Position numbers and translations under genes: made by a program. Positions 47,898 to 58,802 of a stretch of 64,000 nucleotides of DNA are shown piece after piece; the stretch's first letter is position 1; each line of letters begins with the position of its first letter. The stretch lies in the NCBI GenBank assembly GCA_028455995.1, contig JABELC010000003.1:1-64000 (forward strand). The letters are read 5' to 3'. The notes below the pieces were generated by a model, which saw only the letters and a list, made by a program, of their open reading frames with translations, had not been told where the DNA came from and made no database searches. The DNA is from Scleromitrula shiraiana. Its lineage: Eukaryota; Ascomycota; Leotiomycetes; Helotiales; Sclerotiniaceae.

Positions 47898-50800
47898 ATG
47901 ACGTTGAGTAAGTCATCTTCGTCTGTATTCAAACATTCGTTTATTTCCAATTCTTTTTCAACATCATCATCGTCGTCTCATAAAAAATATACTCTTGATT
48001 TTATTGTGGAGGAAACATTTGAAAAAGAAAGAGAAAGAGAAAGAGGACGAGAAAAAGGAAAAGAAGAAGAAAAAGAAAAAGAAAAAGAAAAGGAAAAAGA
48101 AAATATAATTCCAATTTCATTACATTCGTTATCGGTATTACCGTTAGATCAAAAACTAGATACAAAATCAGTCAAGATGAGCTCTAGTACAAAGAAAAGG
48201 TCGAGATCTGTCTCACGCTTGCATCGAATTTCTGCCTATCTTCCAAATATTATGGTACAATCAGATTCTAAAATTGTTAAAGAAAAACCACCACCAATTC
48301 CATCAACTACATCAATTTCATCAACTACATCAATTCCATCAACTACATCAATTCCATCAACTACATCAATTCCATCAATTCCATCAGTTCCACAACAATT
48401 ATCTCCTCAACCAGAAATACAAATAAAACAACAACATCAACAACATCAACAACAAACAGAAGAATTGCAACAACATCAACCGCAACAACAAGAGGATTAT
48501 CAACAAGATCAATATCAACATCAACAAGATCAAGAACATTCACCAATTCGACGACCTTCAACATCAACAAGATGTGCTCCTGAAATTCCTCCAATTCCTC
48601 CAATTCCTCCTCACCTAAATAGTCCTCCGCCAGCACCACCAACTACTACACATCAACCAAATAAATTATATAAAAATGAACCTTCAATCAATACTCCAAA
48701 TCAAAGCAATTCATGGCCATTTCCAAATGGATCAGAGGAACAACCCGAAACACCAGTACTTTCTATACCACCGCGAAGAGCAAGGCATGGATCTAGTTCC
48801 AATGTAAATTCTCTCGCCCCTCCATCTCCATTTTCACCTGCGGGTGGAAATAGAGTGGTATCCTCACCGGCATCTAGTCGACCTCCTTCGTACGCTTCCG
48901 GAGATGGGGATGGTTGTAAAAAGCGCAGAAGTTTCTTTCCCATGTTATCGAAGTCGAGACACTCTTCCGCAGAATCAGTAAAGGATAGATCTGCTGCTTG
49001 GGTTATTGCTGGAGATCAAAAGATCGATTACAACCTTTCATTGGTGACAAATGGAGAGAAGGTAGGAATAGTGATATGAGTTGATTGGTAGCAATGGAGG
49101 CTAATGAAATATATTAGGTACCTGAGTTATGGGAAGAATACTGCGACACGTTTGTGAACATATTCCCAGAGTCAGCTAATCTTGGACCTTCATTCAAAGT
49201 CCCTTCTCTAGTTTTATCATCATCAGCACCTCTTTACCAACTTATTGTCAGTGGAAATTCGAGAAGGACGACTAGAAGTTACGATGAAAATCAAAGTCCA
49301 GCACAAACCGGTACACCTCCAGAAACTCCCACCGAAAACGGAAGTGGTTCCGATGGTACTTTAGATTCTACGGTATCTTTCCCGGAAATCTCTAAAGAGG
49401 TTCATCTCTACTTTCCAACCGAATTGTCGACCGACGATCCTACCAAGTTAACTCCTCAAGATGTTCAAAAATTGGTCGATGTTCGCAATTTCTTTGCATT
49501 TATGACGGGTCAACCACTTGTAGCTACGAATGCTTGTCCTTCAATTTACTACATATGTTTGGCTATAGCTGGATTGTTACAAAAATTTGAGTTTACAAAT
49601 GTTGATGGATCGACATACGGAGAAGCTGCCGCTGCTAGCTTTTCATTCTTGTTGGACGAACACCATTTAACTGATGTTAGACAAAGTCGAGAGAAAACAA
49701 TCGCGGGAATTATACTTGGAGAACGTATGCGATCCACAGAATTATATACCGAAGCTTTTGTACATGCAGCTGGAAAATGGCACTCTATCAAGGATTTGAA
49801 ATCCAACCTCTTCAATGAAATATCGATTGAAACTCGAAATCGATTAGAAAGAGCATCATTAGATTTAACGCAGCGACAAAGATCCGTGGAGCAGAGATTG
49901 GCTGATTTTGACTTTCCTGCTCTATTTTCTGGTGCGGCTGCATCAACTACAAGTGCGGAATCGAAAATTGCTCGATTTAAGAATTGGAAATCAAATTACA
50001 TGACTATGCGCAAACACATGCTATCTTATTACAAAATTGTTTATGGTCAATGGCCACCCAAGGCAAGGACGAAGAATTCATTTGTTGAAGGTGGATTAAA
50101 TCGACAAGTTTTGAAACAACTTTATACCGATATGTGCAACCTTTACGATTTTATGGCGGATCGAGATGCTATTACCACTCGAACTATGGATTCCCAGGAT
50201 CAGGATGCAACAAATGCCAACCCAGTCCATTTGGCCGCGCGGAAAGTTCTTTCAGAGTTCGATACATCATCCCCACCTGTATTACCACCAATTCCTTTTG
50301 ATGTACCACGAGTTCCTACTATGGCAACCATTGAACCAGGTTTCCCTTTCCTTTCACCTAAGGATCAACATAAAGCATCAACTCGCCGATTAAAAGAATA
50401 CGAACTCCTATTAATCCTAGCCAAAAGTCACAACCTCGATTCCGACAAAAAGACTCCATTCCTAGAAATGTACAAACAATTCGAAGAGCGGGAATCAAAA
50501 GGAAAGAATGTTCAAGAACTCACAGATCAACGATATGGTCACTGGCTATTCCTCTACGCTGTCATCCAATCCCTTCCCATGCTCGTCATCGACGTCGATA
50601 ATCTCCGTCACTCCGAAGGCGTAGAATACTTCCTCTGCGAACCCCCCCTCGGTAACCTCCCCTGGATGGAAGACGCATCGGGCGTAAAAATGGCCTGGTA
50701 TGGCGTCCATGGCGGGCAGGGCGTCGTCTCTCTCCCAAGCGATATCGTCCAATACGGCGTCGAGGGTGTATACCGTCGTTCGCATTGTTGGTCCATAGCC

Positions 50801-51301
50801 GAAGAATGGATCTCTAGAGCCGAAGCTAATGATCCCTACCCCGAGCCTGAGTCCCCCGTCGAACCAGAAGGCGGATTCATGTCCCCACTTGCTCCACCTC
50901 CCGGCTTCGGATCGGATTTCCGGCGACCCAAAAGTCGTGGTGGCGACTCCAGACGCTCCAGTGTGGCAAGTAATGGATTATTAGGCGTAGATCGCTCCTC
51001 GAGTCGACAAAGCCAGAGAAATAGCATCATGCTCGGACTGGAAATGCTACCAATTCCGGGAAACATGGATCCGGGACATGCATGGGCGCCGGAGAGTCCG
51101 GGCAGTCCGGCCGGATCGATGGGGAGGAGGACGGCGAGTCCGTTTAGGGGGAGCTTTATTAGCGTGGATGGTTCTGGGGGACGGCCGGTGAGTGCGGCGG
51201 GCAGCGTGGCGGGGAGTGCGAAGAGGGAGAGTACTTTTGATGATATTTTGGGGACGTCAGGGTTGGGAGGAAAGGGGGATGGGAAGGGGAAGAAGAAATG
51301 A
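47898..51301 (+). CDS. Large fungal protein with DUF8004-type conserved region
   Basis: Two exons (47898-49061, 49118-51301) with one 56-base phase-0 intron give 1115 residues. The first 340 residues are low complexity: Ser-rich start, a Lys/Glu/Arg-only block (about 42-68), a Ser/Thr/Ile/Pro repeat, a Gln/His-rich stretch (about 175-214), and Pro-rich segments with IPPIPPIPP. The conserved body begins near WVIAGDQKIDYNLSLVTNGE, just before the intron. It continues with VPELWEEYCDTFVNIFPESA, PLVATNACPSIYYICLAIAG and KFEFTNVDGSTYGEAAAASF, to WLFLYAVIQSLPMLVIDVDN near 860. The tail (about 960-1115) is Ser/Gly/Pro-rich. I recall this architecture as the DUF8004 family of filamentous ascomycetes, which has no proven function. 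Name certainty is moderate; gene certainty is high. Confidence 0.85.
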
Positions 51302-53180
51302 GGGGTGGGGGTGTTTGTTTCAGGGTAAGCAAGCAAGCATGAATGGGCTGGTTGGTATTATTTCTTTGGTTGGGTGAATGGCGGGTGAATGGAGTAAGAA
51401 AAATAATATACATTTGAATCCCTAAATGCGAAGTGGAAGATCCGCATCGCTATTAGTTGTGGACGGACGGAAAGATGGATATAATTTGATTGAAATTGAC
51501 CGAGAGGACGGAAATTAAAAGTGAGTTCAATATAGTATAGTATAGTATAGTATAGTATAGTATACGAATAGCAAGCAAGCAAGCAAGCATAGCGTAGGAC
51601 TGGACTAATTGCATTTTCATGGCAAGGCGTTTCTTTGCCTTTTCTTGCATATATATTTATTCATTTCATTTCTTCTGTTCTCTTCTCTTCTTTTCTCTTC
51701 TATGATGTGACATGATATAATGTGATATGATATGATGTGTCGTGACGTGATGAGTTATAGATATCAACCAATACAATATTTAGCTAAATCCCAATATCTC
51801 TCAAACCGTATTCGTACCTTTTTTCCCTCTTGAGAAATCTGATTATTTTTTTCTTTTTCTTTTGATTGAGTTGATTTGAGTTGGATTTAATTGAATTGAA
51901 CATTTTGTATGGATGGATGGATGGATGGATGGATGGATCGAATGGGGAAGAAGGGAAGAAATTATTGGATTGATGGATGGATAGGCGGGTAAAGAAGCTT
52001 TCTTGAATGGGAGAATGGACTTGGAAATCGGATCGGATGGGATGGGATGGGGTTTGTGGCTTTTTGGGGGGATATGTATGTATGTATATGTATGTAGAGT
52101 ATGTAGAGTATATGTAGAGTGTAGAATGGACTTGGGATTGGGATTGGGATTGGGATTGGGGAATCTAATGTGGAGTTTTGGGTGTAGAAGGGGGAGGAGG
52201 AGGGGGGGGGGGGTGAATTTTCTTTTTTGCCTGGGTGGGGGTTTGGAAGGGGTGAGTGGAGTGAAAAGGATGAGAGAAGAAGTTAGGGGGAGAAAAGAGT
52301 AGCGGCGGCGAGAGGAATGGTAGTGGGGAATGAAGAAGAGGGTGGGGATTTATGTTTTGATATGTAGGTTCATACTTTGATGGATTGGATTAGATCGGAT
52401 TGCGTTGGATTGAATCGCATATAAGTAGACAGGAAAATGGTAGGTGATAGATTGACAAAGGAGATGGAGATGGGAGATGGGAGATAGTAATTTTTCATCA
52501 TCATTGATGTTCTCGCGTGGCAAAGAGAGAGAGATGTAGGGATTTAGGATTATCTGGTTTGTCAATAGTGTAGGGTGGAAATTTCAGGGAGAGGTGAATG
52601 GGGATATTGGGTTGGTAGTTGGTTGGTGGTGTTATCGTGGTGAAAGGGGTGAGGGTTGGATAGGGGGAGTGGAATGGAATGGGGAGATGGGATGGATGGA
52701 TTTGTGATCATTTGTATCGAACTGTATCGTATCTGGGGAGAGAATGTAATGCTATGTAATTTGTTGGTTGGTTTTGGGTGTAAGTGGATGGACAGTTTTG
52801 GGAGAGAAAGGGAAGAGAGAGGGGAGGTTGAAATTTTGGCCGGCTTTGTAGGTGGTGACGGGCGAGGGTTGGTGACTTGGAAGAAAGAACGAGGGGTAAA
52901 GCAAAAATGTTGGCTTTGTTTGAGGGTGGGGATGGGGATGGAGATGAGAAATACAGGAGTGAGAGGGGAGGAGGAAGAAGGGTGGACAGAATGGATTAGT
53001 GGATGTGTTGTATGAGGGGGTCAGTGCAAGGAGGCTAGGTGTATAGGTGTATATTATGAGAGAAGAAGGAAGCCCTAGGAAGAAAATCTTGGTATAGAAG
53101 AGCAGTTAAGGTGATGTAATACTCTACAAAATTCTACCTTCCAATTGTTCTGAAGTAACTTCTGAGTCTAAACCATTACT
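51302..53180. other. Intergenic, G/purine-rich, microsatellites
   Basis: No supported gene. It contains (TATAG)n near 51531-51564, a GCAA tract near 51570-51589, (GGAT)n near 51909-51937, GGGATT repeats near 52133-52160 and a run of about 11 G near 52203-52213. Open frames at 52003-52302 and 52656-53015 are products of the skewed composition. Confidence 0.6.
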
Positions 53181-53750
53181 ATGCCTCTAAATAGAGATAT
53201 AATTATCGATTCCAATGGAGATTTACTCCTCCTAATGGGTCCAATCCCACCATCCCAATTTGATCTTTGGATGTTCGATGAGAAAAAAGACAAACCATCT
53301 CCAGCTTCACGATCCTCGATCTCTATCACCGATGATGATGATACACCCATTCTAACTCCACAATACTCAATCGTGGACGAAGGTAGTATATCTGATTCCA
53401 GACGCTCACCACTGTTCTCGAAAACCCCTCAAATCAAAGATTCGTACAATACTCAAATATTGGTATCCTCCAAGACTATGTACCTTGCACCCTCAGTTTC
53501 TAAAACAAAACTCCAAAGGGGATCTCCAGGTATCTTTGCACACAATGGATCTGGTAAGATGGAAATTCCACTTCCCAGTGATGATAATTTCTACGCACTG
53601 ATGGTGTTAATACATATCATTCATAATCGGTTTAACCGGGTACCTTTGGATATAGACCTGTCAATGTTGGTGCAGATAGCTATATTGGTGGATAAATATC
53701 AACTTCACGAAGTCGTTGAGATTTTGGTGCCTATTCCAAGAAACGTGTAA
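53181..53750 (+). pseudogene. BTB/POZ-domain gene, copy B, truncated
   Basis: The open frame codes for 189 residues starting MPLNRDIIIDSNGDLLLLM, which contains the family D-x-x-G-D motif. It then has a Ser/Asp-rich spacer and a BTB core, ILVSSKTMYLAPSVSKTKLQ to QIAILVDKYQLHEVVEILVP. The frame then stops at TAA 53748-53750, directly followed by a second stop. Compared with copies A, C, E and F it lacks the whole second half, including the helical region, the intron and the C-D-A-M block. No clear remnant was recognised downstream. The SPVFKAML consensus is altered to PSVSKTKL. It could still be expressed as a short BTB-only protein, so pseudogene status is inference. Confidence 0.65.
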
Positions 53751-54349
53751 TAGATGGTGTTGTCATCCGACACGATGTTTTTGGTAAAGCTTCTCCACTT
53801 GATAATCCGTCGTTATACGCTTAGGGAAATAGCTAATGTGTCATTTCAAAGGTATGCTCGACGATTGCGATGGGTAGATCCTCTACTTAAATTGTTCAAA
53901 GATAACGGCCGACATGTCAAGCAACAGAATTGAATTTCAAAAATGAAAATCTCGATTCATGCAATTGGCTAGATTGTATTCAGAATCACACTGCCATCTA
54001 CAGCTAGCTAAAATTCATACTCGTGGAGCTGTAGATAAACCTTGTAAATTCAATAATATCGATACCAGCATTCATTTACTTTTGGTTGTCACCGTATATT
54101 TTTTTTTGTGGGGAGGTTTAATTCATTGCATTAGACAACAGCAGAAAAGTTAATTCAGCTTGTGTGATATGCATTTACAGCAAGATTATAGCAGCTTGTT
54201 AGTACACGGCATTACTGGGGGCATGGTCGAATTGGATATAAATAATCTCTTCCTAACCTACTCAGCATCCCGAATTTCGTGCACAAAACTCTTTTTGGAA
54301 TCATTAGTCTTACAACCAACAAACACTTTTCAATACACCAAGTTTGGAG
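53751..54349. other. Intergenic between BTB copies B and C
   Basis: No gene seen. It may contain unrecognised 3' remnants of copy B, and it holds the promoter of copy C. Confidence 0.5.
54235..54244 (+). promoter_or_regulatory. TATA box of BTB copy C
   Basis: GATATAAATA lies about 106-115 bases before the ATG at 54350. The same ATATAAAT core sits at a similar distance before copies E and F. Confidence 0.5.
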
Positions 54350-55829
54350 ATGTCTTTAGGTCAAACCACAATCGTTGATCCAGACGGGGATTTGGTTCTT
54401 CTGTTGGACCTAATCCCACCACCAAAAACCGAGATCCCTACCTCTGACCATGGCGATGAAGACAACCATACTCAGAATGAAGCTGCAGCCTCCGGTCATG
54501 ACGACGATGGCGAAGATACTGAGAGCGAAGCTGCAGCCTCCGATCATGACGACGAAGGCGAGAATACCGAGAACGCAGCTCCAGCCTACGGTTATAATTA
54601 CGATGAAGAGGATCTCGAAAGTGAAGGCCCAACCTCCGACTGCGACTACGATGATACCGAACATAAAGCTCCAACCTGTGGTCATGACGTCGAATTTGCA
54701 GAAGATACAGACGCTGATACCTTGACTTCACAATGCTCGAACCTTAATTCTGGTGAGCCAAAAAAGCCAGAACACCCTCAGCCTTCGGCTTCCAGTGATA
54801 ATGCGACTGAATCCAACAGAATTCGACTCCTAGTTTCTTCCAAGCATATGTCACTTGCATCACCGGTCTTCAAAGCTATGTTGCAGAACAACTTCCTGGA
54901 AGGAATCTCACTAAAAAAGACTGGAAGAGTTGAGATCCCTCTTCCGGATGATGATGCTGCTGCTATGAAGATATTTGTTGATATTATCCACAATCGATTT
55001 ACACTAGTACCTTTGAATATAGATTTGCTGCTGTTAACGCAAATTGCGGTTTTGGCAGACAAATATCAAATGCATGAGGTTGTACACCTCATGGTTCCTA
55101 TCTGGAAAAAGAAAATACTAGATTTGGGAAGCGCATTAACTACCTGGCGGGATTTATTGCGCTGGATGTGCATATCATTTACTTTTAAAATGGAGGAGGA
55201 GCTGAAGGATGCTAGCAAACCCATACAACAGCATCGCAAGACAACATTCCTTGAGACATTGAAAGAGTATCAATTAGATGAACTACCTTTCCCTCAGAGC
55301 CTGATAGGTAAGTCTTATAACTACCACTAAATACAGTTACTATGTCCCTCAAACATTGGCTAACGAGTTCCAAGATGAGATGGATGCCTCCCGTGAACGA
55401 GCAATTTGCCAATCGGTTTGCATTATCAAGGACGCAATCTTGAAATACCAAGGTCCTCGGATCATCTGCACAAACAAGAGACGCTCCAACAGTAAGAAAA
55501 TGGCGTGCGATGCAATGACCCTTGGTTATATTATCAAGCATGCTGCCATACAAGGCCTCTATCCACTCCCTGTCGCTCCTTATAGTGGATGGTCTTTTTG
55601 CGAGATAAGAAATAAGATACAAACGTTTAAGATCTATAATCTTTGCACAAAGGTAGGGGGTGAGTTTCCTCTATTGGATGACACTCATTATGTCCTCGAC
55701 AAATTTCAAAGATCTTTGCAGGACATCTACGATCGTGAGTTACAAGGATTAGAATTATCCAAGTTGATGAATCCTTCGTCGCCGACCCAATCCGACCCTG
55801 ATATAATCTCAAGCATGATGGAAGAGTGA
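54350..55829 (+). CDS. BTB/POZ-domain protein, copy C
   Basis: Two exons (54350-55307, 55375-55829) with a 67-base phase-1 intron give 470 residues. The open frame extends two codons upstream to a TTG; I use the ATG giving MSLGQTTIVDPDGDLVLLL. The D-x-x-G-D motif is at 10-14. Residues 34-124 form an acidic region built of four to five degenerate repeats of about 17-18 residues (GHDDDGEDTESEAAAS-like). The BTB core (about 157-260) begins RLLVSSKHMSLASPVFKAML. A helical segment ends LPFPQSLIG at the intron. The second exon gives DEMDASRERAICQ and the block CDAMTLGYIIKHAAIQGLYP. The conserved intron position and motif order make this a clear paralogue of copies A, E and F. Partner and function are unknown. 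Confidence 0.87.
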
Positions 55830-56374
55830 GCTAGGGGTTATTGCGCTTTGGGATTGTTTCATTTTTCTGCATCTGGGCAATTTTGGTTTAGTTACACATC
55901 TAGCATATAAGCAGTCACATGTGACGTCAAATTCCAGTATGCACACTAGTTCTTAAACAATGAAATCTCTACTACTCTAAACTTAGAGTTTCCAATACAG
56001 CAACTGTGCCTTTGTACCAATTCAATTTGGTCAATATTCAATCTTTGCAATTCCTGTACATACAATTTGAGACATACATAACAGTAATGAATTGTGATTA
56101 TCTGTGGACGTTCTACCATACTATTCAAAGGTTCTGCAAGAGAAATTCAATTCCGAATATATGAGTGAATTCATGTATGCCATAAATCAAACCCCGCTTG
56201 TACTGGTATTTGATGAAACTTTTTTGGGAAGGTCCTTTTCTTATAATTACTTCTTCACGACTACTTCCAAAATACATCACATAAAAATCTTGATCGTGAA
56301 ACTGGCAACTTCTAACGATGTAAAGAAATCTTTCCATCATCGTTTGGTACTTTACAAGCTTTTCCCCATCCATG
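55830..56374. other. Intergenic between BTB copies C and D
   Basis: No gene. The stretch 56114-56138 (TACCATACTATTCAAAGGTT) resembles 58395-58419 upstream of copy E, indicating that D and E share duplicated upstream DNA. Confidence 0.5.
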
Positions 56375-57584
56375 ATGGCGAAGAAATATATCGTCAATCC
56401 AGATGGCGATTGCATCTTTCATCTTCAGCGAGATCAACTCTCTACTACGCATCGAGTCTCACTCAGAGAATAAAAAAACTATCCACAAGGCAGAGATAAC
56501 TGCCGAAGCCGAAGAACCTCACTTTCATGAAATCGAGCTATTCGCTTCTTCTAAACACATGATGCTAGCATCTCCGGTATTCAAAGCTATGTTGCAAAGA
56601 GACAATCGATTCAAGGAGGGTGAGGAGCTCTTTATCAATGGTATGGTGGAAATGGATCTTCCAGATGATAACTCAGATGCGTTTTTGATCTCAATGGATA
56701 TTATACATGGTCAATCAGTCAATATTTTAGAAAGAATTGGTGAAACAACCATGTATTGGCTTGCACTCTTGGTGGATAGATATCAGATGTATAACGCCAC
56801 GAAAACATTTGTTGATCATTATATACGCGACAGATACAATTATGAGAATTATTATAAAAACAACCGTCAAATCCACCTTGCTAATGATACAGTTGTTTCG
56901 ATCTACTTTCTTAGACTTTGTATTGCTTGGGTCTTCGACTTAAAGATTCTGTTAAATGTATCCAGTTATCATCTAGAGAGAGACAGCAATTTCGATGTCG
57001 AGTTTAGACTAGCAGCACTTGATTTTCCAGTTCTTTCAAATGTAATTGGAATGTGTTTCAAATACTTTGAAATGTAGTATTATACCTGTTAATACAACTT
57101 ATAGTGGCTATTATTCAAGAACAAATTAAGTCCGTGGTCACAGTTTCCAACAATCTGATTGCCGAATTTAGCCATAGTTTAGATGACAATAAACGCTCCT
57201 GCCAAGTTAAATATTTCGGTTCAACAAAAGAAGTAGAGAAACAAGGCAAGTGTAACGCAACGATCCTAAAATTAATTAAGGAATGTATGAAAAAATCAAA
57301 TTTATACCCGCTCGTAAATTCACAACCACCGTATGACGGACGGCCTTATCTTTGAAGAGGTCTGCAGCCAGATGATGAATTTGAAATACAGTGTGAATTG
57401 TTCAGTCAAGGATTTCAAAGACCCGAAAGGCCCTCCCTGGTCAAAATACCATGGGGAGTGGGGGACTATTTGTATGCCTGAACTAAGATACATTTGGAGA
57501 TCACTTGGCGGATTAAATATGGCAGATTTCAAAAACATCAAGGACATTATGAGAAAACAGTGCATAGGCAATGACTTCGATTAG
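56375..57584 (+). pseudogene. BTB/POZ-domain gene, copy D, broken
   Basis: The ATG at 56375 gives MAKKYIVNPDGDCIFHL with the family motif, but this frame stops at a TAA after SLREN-like sequence near 56470. The BTB core, ELFASSKHMMLASPVFKAML, is in the +1 frame. At the conserved intron site after FPVLSNVIG the donor reads GA instead of GT (57049-57050), so the frame runs into a stop at 57075-57077. The matching acceptor (TTATAG, 57104) is followed by VAIIQEQIKSVV. A C-terminal block, CNATILKLIKECMKKSNLYP, stands where others have C-D-A-M. A second frameshift near 57335-57350 separates PYDG from LIFEEVCSQM. Three lesions at separate sites make this a decaying copy. Sequencing error could explain the frameshifts but not the donor change. 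Confidence 0.75.
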
Positions 57585-58802
57585 ATCGTGGCGCGAAAAA
57601 TGCTGAACGGTAAATTTATGACGAATTTATAGATTGGGAAAACAGGCTGTTCAACCAGGAAGGAGAGCATACAACTTGAGCCTTGGGGCACCCGCACTTT
57701 GTTGCTTTTCAATTACTAGTTTAGTTTTCCAGTTTATGAATATAGTTGTTCTTGGTGTTAAAATCTCAAGATATTAATTGGCAACGTGGTCTCAAATACG
57801 AGGAAGTTTTATAGTATGCACTCCACCTTATAAGCAAAGAAGTCTCTGATCTATGTTCACAATCTCCAAAGGTCCAATAGAGAATCTACACTTGTTATTT
57901 ATCAATTGGATTCATTTGGTATTCAATTTTTTTAATCTTCAAGTTAGTAGGTTGTGTGCTTATGATATCATAGCATCATGAGCTAACCCATAGTAGTGAA
58001 GATTTTCTAAGAACTTAGACGAAAGGATACTAGTAAATGATTCACAAAATTCTAAATTGTTCATAATTTTTGATATATTCATCTAGAATTCTGCCTGTTA
58101 AGATTTCTACATTTATATGAATGTCTATATTGAAATTAATGAAGTTGTTCAAGTTTACAATAAATTGTGATACTGTTGTTCCCTCAATTATTTCATCTGT
58201 GAGGTTCAAGTTGTAATTGTAGACTATCCTCCTACCCCGCGGATTAGAAAATAAACTTTATGGGGTTCGCTTAAAAGAGACTATCATGTGGCGAACTATT
58301 TTTTGAGGACACACACTCTGACAGTATGCATGATTTGAGATATATACACATCAAAAAATTGAAAAAATGAATTAATTCTTTTCTTTGAACTCTTTACCAT
58401 ACTATACAAAGATTTTACGATCAATATTTAGAACACATACTTAATACTTATATCTGCAGTAAGTTGAACTTCACTGTACTGGTACGATATATATACATCA
58501 CTTCTACACATCAACTTCTACATAATATATCCCGCAACTTCTTCTAATCATCCCTTCTATATAATATCTTCCGTAACTTCTTCTACATATCATCTTCTAC
58601 ATACAATCTTCCACATATCATCTTCCACATATCATCTTCTACATAATATCTTCCGCAACTTCTTCTACATATCATCTTCTTCACAATCTTTTCTACAGAT
58701 ATAAATCATTATCTCTGATCAACTGGTACTAGTGTCGAAGACTTTTCAAGCTTTCGCTCTTATTCTCACACTATACATCTTACCAGTCACCACCTACCTT
58801 CT
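57585..58802. other. Upstream region of BTB copy E with a tandem repeat
   Basis: No gene. About 58500-58690 consists of imperfect repeats of words such as CTTCTACATATCATCTTC and ATATCTTCCGCAACTT, unit roughly 20-28 bases, just before the promoter of copy E. Confidence 0.6.
58699..58708 (+). promoter_or_regulatory. TATA box of BTB copy E
   Basis: GATATAAATC lies about 95-104 bases before the ATG at 58803, directly after the pyrimidine-rich repeat array. Confidence 0.5.

Noticed and set aside
52003..53015. Open frames in the G-rich strand after the DUF8004-type gene
   Set aside because: They arise from purine-skewed microsatellite sequence and carry no domains.
54410..54731. Two minus-strand frames of 91-97 codons
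   Set aside because: They are antisense to the acidic repeats of BTB copy C.
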